In this document: piece by piece, positions 6,695-10,996 of the stretch
Position numbering within the stretch: position 1 is the stretch's first letter
Layout of the letters: each line of letters begins with the position of its first letter
Assembly: GCA_002315795.1 (NCBI GenBank)
Contig: DCIF01000054.1
Location: forward strand, 1 to 10,996
Source of the DNA: Bacteroidales bacterium UBA1733
Lineage (GTDB): Bacteria; Bacteroidota; Bacteroidia; Bacteroidales; UBA3663
Direction of reading: 5' to 3'
Length of the DNA: 10,996 bases
Notes under the pieces: generated by a model
The model's database searches: none
Seen by the model: the letters and a program-made list of their open reading frames with translations, nothing else
Told to the model about the DNA's origin: nothing
Program-made: the position numbers and the translations under genes

Positions 6695-9184
6695 ATGAAG
6701 AAACAATTATCAATGATGGCAATGTTGTCTGTGATGGCGACATTGCCATCACTGGCAGAAAGCCAGCAGGTAGAGAATTATCTCTATGCAGGACCTTTTG
6801 CAATGCAGACTCCTGTGATGGTCGATACGACCGATGTGAATGGTAAAGCTTATGCAGCTTCTTCTCTTTTGAAGTCGGCTCTTAACCTCGAGTCTGTCAA
6901 AGCAGGAGAGGAAAGGAGCGGAGTGGCTCTTCCTGGTTCTCCAGATGGCAGCAGATATGCTTTGCACATGGTAGGTTTCGACCTTCTGAACCGCAGCTAC
7001 CTGAAGGGCCAGCTTAAATTGGAGAAGGCTCCTAAGAACTACGAACTGTATATCGATGGTAAGTCGGTTCACGCTGGTGATATTAAGCTCGAGCCAGCAT
7101 TGCATCACGTTGTGGTGAAATATCTTTCGGAAGAAGGAGTGGCTGATAGTCTGAAGATCTCTGTAGAGAGTAATACAAAGAATCTTGAGATTGCATCGTC
7201 GCTGCAAGGGAGGGGTCTTTACTCTATACACACCGTACTTGACGGAAAGCTGGTAAGGGGTACGCAGATCTCTCCTGATGGTAAGTATGTGATCCTGAGT
7301 TATCAACAACGAGCTTCTGGTGGTGACCGCTGGACCGGAAAGATCGTAGAGCGACAGACCGGTCGTGTGGTCAGCGAACGTACCGATGCCAGTTGGATGC
7401 CAAAGAGTAACAACTACTATTTCACTCGTAAGGGACTTAACGGTCGAGAGCTTGTGACGGTCAATCCGGCTACTGGAGAGGAGAAGATTCTGGCCAATCA
7501 TCTGCCAGAGGGTCGATTCAACATAGCTCCTACAGAAGATTACCTCATCATGATGCAGACAGAGAAAGGTCCGAAGGAGCTGAATCAGGATGTTTATGAA
7601 ATGATTCATCCAGAAGACCGTCAGCCAGGGTGGCGTGACCGTATGTCTTTGGCGAAATACGATCTTAAGACAGGTTTCCTGCAGCCGTTGACTTTCGGCC
7701 ATAGTAACACTTATCCGATAGATTTTTCGGCCGATGGTAAGAAATTGCTTCTGATGAAGAGCGTCGATGAGATTGAGGCAATGCGTCCGACCGTCTTCAA
7801 TGATGTATATCTGATGGATATGCAGACGCTCCAGGTAGATACGCTGGTTCAGCATGAAGGCTTTGCTCGACCTATGAGCTTCTCGCCTGACGGAAAGTAT
7901 CTGGCATTCGTAGGTAGTCCGGAGTCTTTCGGACGCATTGGCTGCACGTTGCCAGCCGATAAGATATCGAATGAATATGACTACCAGCTATACCTGATGG
8001 ACATGGCTACGAAAGAGTTGAAGCCGATGACGAAAAGCTTCAATCCTTCTGTGCAGAATATTGAGTGGAGTCAGTACGATGGTCAGCTTTATTTTACAGC
8101 AGAACATCGTGACAGCATCTGCCTCTATCGCATGAATCCGAACGATGGAAAGATTCAGCATCTTGCAGTGCCTGAAGATGTCGTAAGTCGTTTCTCTTTG
8201 GCTAAGACGGCTCCTGTGATGTCTTTCTATGGCATGAGCGCATCGAACAGTACTCGTCTTTATAGTATGGATACCAAGCTCATTGGCACCAAGAAGAAGG
8301 CTATCACGCTCGATGAGGATATGAACGCATCGAATGTTGCCGGTATCGAACTTGGTGAATGTAAGCCATGGTCGTTTATCAATAGTATTGGAGATACGGT
8401 CTATTGTCGCTATTATCTGCCAGTCGGCTTCGATGAGAAGAAGGCTGAGAAGTATCCGATGATTGTGAACTATTATGGTGGCTGCTCGCCAACCAGTCGT
8501 ACGTTTGAGAGTAATTATCCACAGCATACATGGTCGGCACTGGGTTATGTGACTCTGATTGTGCAGCCAAGTGGCGCTTCTGGCTTCGGACAGGAATGGG
8601 GTTCGCGTCACGTCAATACTGCTGGTGTCGATCCGGCACGTGACATCATCGAGGCTACGAAGGAGTTCTGTCGTCAGAATAGCTATGTCAACGATAAGAA
8701 GATTGGTTGTATCGGTGCTTCGTATGGCGGTTTCATGACGATGTATCTGCAGACGGTGACCGATATCTTTGCCTGTGCTATCAGTCATGCCGGTATCAGC
8801 GACCATTCCAACTACTGGGGTCTGGGAGACTGGGGATATACTTACAGCCAGGTGTCGATGGCCAACAGCTATCCTTGGACACGTAAGGATCTCTATGTAG
8901 ATCAGTCGCCTCTCTATCGCGTAGATAAGATACACACGCCATTGCTCTTCCTGCATGGAGTGACCGATAATAACGTGCCTTATAACAACTCTCTGCAGAT
9001 GTTTACGGCTTTGCGTCTGTTAGGTCGTGAAACGGCTCTGGTAAGTGTGACCGATCAGCAGCACCACATCCTGGATTATGACAAGCGCATAGCTTGGCAT
9101 AACACCACAATGGCATGGTTTGCCAAATGGCTGCAGGATGATCCGACCTGGTGGGAGGAGCTTTATCCGAAAAAGAATCTTTGA
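6695..9184 (+). CDS. Secreted S9-family peptidase (prolyl oligopeptidase/DPP IV-like)
   Basis: This 829-residue serine peptidase would cleave short peptides, probably as a dipeptidyl- or oligopeptidase, in the periplasm. The first 22-25 residues are a signal peptide (MKKQLSMMAMLSVMATLPSLA, then ESQQ). The middle region to about residue 540 looks like a beta-propeller, with repeated SPDGKY/SADGKK-type strands (for example ISPDGKYVILSY and FSPDGKYLAFVG). The C-terminal alpha/beta-hydrolase domain (about 560-829) carries GASYGG with nucleophile Ser676, then HGVTDNNVP with Asp758, and QQHH with His790 or His791 as the catalytic histidine. The protein ends in WWEELYPKKNL with no type IX sorting domain, so surface export by that route is unlikely. 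Substrate choice (DPP IV, DPP5 or other) cannot be fixed by reading. It lies 13 bp after aspS, with no promoter seen, and is probably cotranscribed. Confidence 0.92.
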   Translation: MKKQLSMMAMLSVMATLPSLAESQQVENYLYAGPFAMQTPVMVDTTDVNGKAYAASSLLKSALNLESVKAGEERSGVALPGSPDGSRYALHMVGFDLLNRSYLKGQLKLEKAPKNYELYIDGKSVHAGDIKLEPALHHVVVKYLSEEGVADSLKISVESNTKNLEIASSLQGRGLYSIHTVLDGKLVRGTQISPDGKYVILSYQQRASGGDRWTGKIVERQTGRVVSERTDASWMPKSNNYYFTRKGLNGRELVTVNPATGEEKILANHLPEGRFNIAPTEDYLIMMQTEKGPKELNQDVYEMIHPEDRQPGWRDRMSLAKYDLKTGFLQPLTFGHSNTYPIDFSADGKKLLLMKSVDEIEAMRPTVFNDVYLMDMQTLQVDTLVQHEGFARPMSFSPDGKYLAFVGSPESFGRIGCTLPADKISNEYDYQLYLMDMATKELKPMTKSFNPSVQNIEWSQYDGQLYFTAEHRDSICLYRMNPNDGKIQHLAVPEDVVSRFSLAKTAPVMSFYGMSASNSTRLYSMDTKLIGTKKKAITLDEDMNASNVAGIELGECKPWSFINSIGDTVYCRYYLPVGFDEKKAEKYPMIVNYYGGCSPTSRTFESNYPQHTWSALGYVTLIVQPSGASGFGQEWGSRHVNTAGVDPARDIIEATKEFCRQNSYVNDKKIGCIGASYGGFMTMYLQTVTDIFACAISHAGISDHSNYWGLGDWGYTYSQVSMANSYPWTRKDLYVDQSPLYRVDKIHTPLLFLHGVTDNNVPYNNSLQMFTALRLLGRETALVSVTDQQHHILDYDKRIAWHNTTMAWFAKWLQDDPTWWEELYPKKNL

Positions 9185-9191
9185 TTTCAGG

Positions 9192-9298
9192 TATCAAATA
9201 TCAAATACAATTATTAAATATCAAATAACAAGTATCAGCACCCACCTACAGAAATATGTAGCGAGGATGCTGATATTTGATCTTTGCTATTTGATATT
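9192..9298. repeat. Large inverted repeat built of 7-bp units between convergent genes; possible bidirectional terminator
   Basis: The left arm contains TATCAAA heptamers (9192-9198, 9199-9205, 9219-9225) and relatives. The right arm is four exact-phase heptamers, TGATATT, TGATCTT, TGCTATT and TGATATT (9271-9298), which are the reverse-complement type. The arms pair as AATATCAAATA (9217-9227) with TATTTGATATT (9288-9298), and TATCAGCA (9233-9240) with TGCTGATA (9268-9275). The top holds a second small hairpin, CTACA (9246-9250)/TGTAG (9257-9261). It sits between the convergent peptidase and helix-hairpin-helix genes, where a two-way terminator is expected. The organised heptamer structure suggests it may also be a mobile or dispersed palindromic repeat. 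Confidence 0.78.
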
Positions 9299-9308
9299 AG
9301 CGACAGTT

Positions 9309-9716
9309 TTAGTATGAGATCAGTGGCTCAAGTTCCTTAGCCTGAGCGATCATGCGCTCGATCTCGCTAACTGCAGGAACACGGTTGCAGAGGTTCTTCT
9401 GCTCATTGATCTCGACCATTTTTGGCTGGAGATTAGCAGCAACACGGTGACGGAACTCCTTAACAGTGTCAACACCAGCAGCCTCGAGCAACTCAGCAAA
9501 CTGACCAGCGATACCATTGATACGCATGAGGTCAGCGTGATTGGTCCACTTCAGAATCAGCTTGTGGCTGATGCCAGTTTCTTCTTCTACCGCAGCGCGA
9601 CCCTTAGCACTTGCACACTTTGCGAGGAGATCTTCAGTGGTCTTGATGCCAGCTGCACCAAGCTTCTCTGCGTAAACCTCACCTACGCCTTCGATTTGTT
9701 CAACCTTGTAAGCCAT
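9309..9716 (-). CDS. Small helix-hairpin-helix protein, DUF4332 type
   Basis: This is a 135-residue protein of unknown function. It has two helix-hairpin-helix-like segments: IEGVGEVYAEKLGAAGI (residues 8-24) and INGIAGQFAELLEAAGV (residues 66-82), each followed by a short helix (TTEDLL, TVKEF). This pattern matches what I recall of DUF4332 proteins, common in Bacteroidales, which suggests binding to DNA or another nucleic acid without sequence preference. There is no signal peptide or membrane segment, so it should be cytoplasmic. I start at MAYKVEQ (9716). A longer frame to 9842 is rejected because it would begin upstream of the promoter at 9791-9822 and the extra 42 residues are A/T-rich spacer-like sequence. 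It is a single-gene unit, convergent with the peptidase gene and divergent from rplU. Confidence 0.85.
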   Translation of the reverse strand: MAYKVEQIEGVGEVYAEKLGAAGIKTTEDLLAKCASAKGRAAVEEETGISHKLILKWTNHADLMRINGIAGQFAELLEAAGVDTVKEFRHRVAANLQPKMVEINEQKNLCNRVPAVSEIERMIAQAKELEPLISY

Positions 9717-9790
9717 GATTGTAAACGTTTTAATTGTGGATATTAGTTTATTGTAATAAGTGTTATTGGCAATTGATTTATTGTCGGGTA

Positions 9791-9822
9791 CAAAGATAGT
9801 GAAAAGTGTAATGTCAGACAAA
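9791..9822 (-). promoter_or_regulatory. Promoter of the helix-hairpin-helix gene
   Basis: On the minus strand, TTTG (9819-9822) and TATCTTTG (9791-9798) are separated by 20 bp, a full match to the Bacteroidetes promoter pattern. Transcription would start near 9784-9786, leaving a leader of about 70 nt. This placement decides the start codon of the gene. Confidence 0.8.
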
Positions 9823-9933
9823 TATTTAGTCAAAAAAATCATCTTTGGATAGCAAATTATTTATTTTTTAAGGAAAAACGGCTTAAGGAGATAAAAAAGA
9901 CTGAAAATATGAGGAAACAAATGATAGAATCAT

Positions 9934-9941
9934 TATCTTTG
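9934..9941 (+). promoter_or_regulatory. rplU-rpmA promoter (-7 box)
   Basis: TATCTTTG matches the Bacteroidetes -7 box exactly. No TTTG occurs 19-21 bp upstream, so the -33 element is weak or degenerate. Transcription should begin near 9947-9949, about 80 nt before the rplU start. Between this box and the divergent promoter (9823-9933) there is only A/T-rich sequence in which I see no gene or clear element, apart from a near-match CATCTTTG at 9840-9847. Confidence 0.65.
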
Positions 9942-9958
9942 CACGCTGATTCCGATGT

Positions 9959-10017
9959 AGGCACACTAAGTAATGCCCGAAGTTTGGGTGTTCGCCTTGC
10001 GGAGAAACTTTTAGTTT
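9959..10017 (+). promoter_or_regulatory. Structured leader of the rplU-rpmA operon, candidate ribosomal-protein autoregulatory RNA
   Basis: The leader can fold in two ways. One is a long hairpin: AGGCACAC (9959-9966) with GTGT (9988-9991) and GCCT (9994-9997) around a 2-nt bulge, closed by an inner CCGA/TTGG stem. The other is a chain of three short hairpins: CCCGA/TTGGG (9976-9980, 9984-9988), TTCGC/GCGGA (9991-9995, 9999-10003) and AAACT/AGTTT (10005-10009, 10013-10017), the last followed by T residues. These share bases and exclude one another. Ribosomal protein operons are often controlled by their own product binding such leaders, including bL21 leaders in other phyla. I cannot match this one to a named family. 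Confidence 0.5.
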
Positions 10018-10029
10018 TTATTTATAACA

Positions 10030-10347
10030 ATGTACGCAATTGTTGAAATTCAGGGCCAGCAGTTCACTGTTGAGCCAGATCAGAAGATCTGCGTTTTGAA
10101 CATCGCAGGCGCTGAGGTTGGTCAGGAGATCACCATTGAGAAGGTGCTCCTCGTCAACAACGACGGTGCAATCACCGTTGGTACCCCAGTTGTAGAGGGT
10201 GCAAAGGTAGTTCTCGAAGTTTCACAGGTTGAGCTTCGCGGTAAGAAGATTAAGGTGTTCCATAAGAAGCGTCGTAAGGGCTTCGATAAGCTCACCGGTG
10301 CTCGTCAGCACTTTACCGAGGTGTTAGTTAAGTCTATTGTTGCATAA
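10030..10347 (+). CDS. rplU: 50S ribosomal protein bL21
   Basis: This 105-residue protein is the normal length for bL21, a 23S rRNA-binding protein of the large ribosomal subunit. It opens with MYAIVEIQGQQFTVEPDQ, the family's usual YAIVEI.G.Q..V start. Near the C-terminus it has the basic RNA-binding stretch KKIKVFHKKRRKGFDKLTGARQ, followed by FTEVLVKSI. rpmA follows after 32 bp, which is the conserved rplU-rpmA pair. The ATG at 10030 has no Shine-Dalgarno sequence, only an A/T-rich leader end. The spacer to rpmA holds a small AGCG/CGCT hairpin (10347-10359) too weak to call a terminator. Confidence 0.98.
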   Translation: MYAIVEIQGQQFTVEPDQKICVLNIAGAEVGQEITIEKVLLVNNDGAITVGTPVVEGAKVVLEVSQVELRGKKIKVFHKKRRKGFDKLTGARQHFTEVLVKSIVA

Positions 10348-10379
10348 GCGTTTTTCGCTATTAAAAAAGAAAGTTCACT

Positions 10380-10637
10380 ATGGCACACAAGAAAGGTGTA
10401 GGTAGTTCTAAGAACGGTCGTGAGTCTCATTCAAAGCGACTCGGCGTTAAGAAGTTTGGTGGCGAAATCGTTAAGGCTGGCAACATTCTCGTTCGTCAGC
10501 GTGGTACCAAGCACAACCCAGGTCTCAACGTAGGTCTCGGTAAGGATGATACTCTTTACGCTCTCATCGACGGTAAGGTAGTTTTCGCTAAGAAGCGTGA
10601 GAATAAGAGCTACGTCTCTGTTGAGCCACTGGCATAA
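10380..10637 (+). CDS. rpmA: 50S ribosomal protein bL27
   Basis: This 85-residue protein is the normal length for bL27, which reaches the peptidyl-transferase centre with its N-terminal tail. It begins [28 protein letters not shown] and has the family signature around [15 protein letters not shown]. The mature-type N-terminus starts directly with AHKK, so there is no cleaved N-terminal extension of the kind found in Firmicutes. It is the second gene of the rplU operon and is followed by a strong hairpin. Confidence 0.98.
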   Translation: MAHKKGVGSSKNGRESHSKRLGVKKFGGEIVKAGNILVRQRGTKHNPGLNVGLGKDDTLYALIDGKVVFAKKRENKSYVSVEPLA

Positions 10638-10669
10638 GCCCTTGGCCAACTGCTTAAAAGAATTACAGG

Positions 10670-10714
10670 GCATTTGACAACCAGCATGGTTGCCAAATGC
10701 TCTTTTCGCATTTT
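10670..10714 (+). terminator. Strong hairpin after rpmA, probable intrinsic terminator or attenuator
   Basis: The stem GCATTTG (10670-10676)/CAAATGC (10694-10700) continues, after one A-C mismatch, into CAACC (10678-10682)/GGTTG (10688-10692) with loop AGCAT, giving 12 paired positions. A T-rich but interrupted tail follows (TCTTTTCGCATTTT). It lies 30 bp before serS, and no TAnnTTTG promoter is seen between the hairpin and serS. Confidence 0.75.
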
Positions 10715-10730
10715 ATCATTACATTTATAT

Positions 10731-10996
10731 ATGCTTACTCTGAAATTAATTACCGAGCAGTACGATCGTGTAGTTGCCGGTTTGAATAAGAAACACTTCA
10801 AAGGTGCTAAGGAGGCTATCGATGCTGTGATTGCTAAGGATCAGGAGCGTCGTAGCACTCAGCAACAGCTCGATGGTAACTTGGCTGAAGCTAACAAACT
10901 GGCTAAGACCATCGGCATGCTGATGAAGAATGGCCAGAAGGAAGAGGCTGAGGCTGCTAAGGCCAAGGTGGCTGAACTCAAGGGTGCCAACAAGGA
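10731..10996 (+). CDS. serS: Seryl-tRNA synthetase (N-terminal part)
   Basis: The gene starts at ATG 10731 and is cut by the right edge after 88 codons. The visible protein opens MLTLKLITEQYDRVVAGLNKKHF and continues as a Lys/Glu/Ala-rich helical region (KDQERRSTQQQLDGNLAEANKLAKTIG, then NGQKEEAEAAKAKVAEL). This is the long antiparallel coiled-coil arm that SerRS uses to grip the long variable arm of tRNA-Ser. The catalytic class II domain lies outside the window. The place directly after rpmA agrees with what I recall of the gene order in other Bacteroidales. It may be expressed by read-through from the rplU promoter, since no separate promoter is visible. Confidence 0.92.
   Translation, partial: MLTLKLITEQYDRVVAGLNKKHFKGAKEAIDAVIAKDQERRSTQQQLDGNLAEANKLAKTIGMLMKNGQKEEAEAAKAKVAELKGANK

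Noticed and set aside
6749..7855. Minus-strand open frame of 368 codons antisense to the S9 peptidase gene
   Set aside because: Shadow of the real gene: no promoter box, no domain, and the + strand frame has signal peptide, propeller and catalytic motifs.
7988..8956. Minus-strand open frame of 322 codons antisense to the catalytic domain of the peptidase
   Set aside because: Same reasons as above; its Ile/Arg/His/Thr-rich translation resembles no protein family I know.
8900..9184. Type IX secretion C-terminal sorting domain on the S9 peptidase
   Set aside because: The C-terminus is the end of the hydrolase domain with the catalytic histidine about 40 residues from the end, leaving no room for a sorting domain.
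9717..9842. Upstream extension of the helix-hairpin-helix protein to 9842
   Set aside because: The extension runs across the promoter, so most of it would not be transcribed, and its sequence is A/T-rich spacer.
10347..10359. Terminator between rplU and rpmA
   Set aside because: The stem is only 4 bp and the following sequence is A-rich, not a T tract; the genes form a conserved operon.

Overview
The window looks like chromosomal DNA from a Bacteroidota, most likely a Prevotella-type member of the Bacteroidales. Three things support this. It carries type IX secretion genes (gldL/porL, gldM/porM, gldN/porN), a system confined to this phylum. Its best promoters match the Bacteroidetes pattern TTTG, about 19-21 bp, then TAnnTTTG. 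Start codons are preceded by A/T-rich DNA with no Shine-Dalgarno sequence. Most of the window is core genome, and I see no prophage, insertion sequence, CRISPR array or defence island.

Layout. Positions 1-3216 hold the end of a type IX secretion operon in the order gldL (cut by the left edge), gldM and gldN, closely spaced on the + strand. A 52-bp spacer made of 7-bp CATT-repeats leads to a 12-helix MFS transporter (3269-4627) that resembles the animal dipeptide transporter MFSD1. The spacer 4628-4899 holds three palindromes repeated at exactly 42 bp, a candidate minus-strand promoter, and a near-consensus promoter for aspS. The aspS gene (aspartyl-tRNA synthetase, 4900-6681) is followed after 13 bp by a secreted S9-family prolyl-oligopeptidase/DPP-like peptidase (6695-9184). 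That gene converges with a small minus-strand gene for a helix-hairpin-helix (DUF4332-type) protein (9309-9716). Between the two lies a large inverted repeat built of 7-bp units. A divergent spacer (9717-10029) carries the promoter of the minus-strand gene, the promoter of the ribosomal genes, and a structured leader. Then come rplU (bL21), rpmA (bL27), a strong hairpin, and the start of serS (seryl-tRNA synthetase), cut by the right edge.

How the genes fit together. GldL and GldM form the inner-membrane proton-driven motor of the type IX system, and GldN belongs to the periplasmic ring under the outer membrane. The S9 peptidase is probably periplasmic: it has a signal peptide but its C-terminus is the catalytic domain, not a type IX sorting domain. 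With the MFSD1-like carrier it would suit a peptide-using lifestyle, although that functional link is inference. The rest is translation machinery.

No wholly new protein system is evident. The less explained material is in the spacers: the 42-bp palindrome array, the two 7-bp-periodic elements, and the folded leader of the rplU-rpmA operon.
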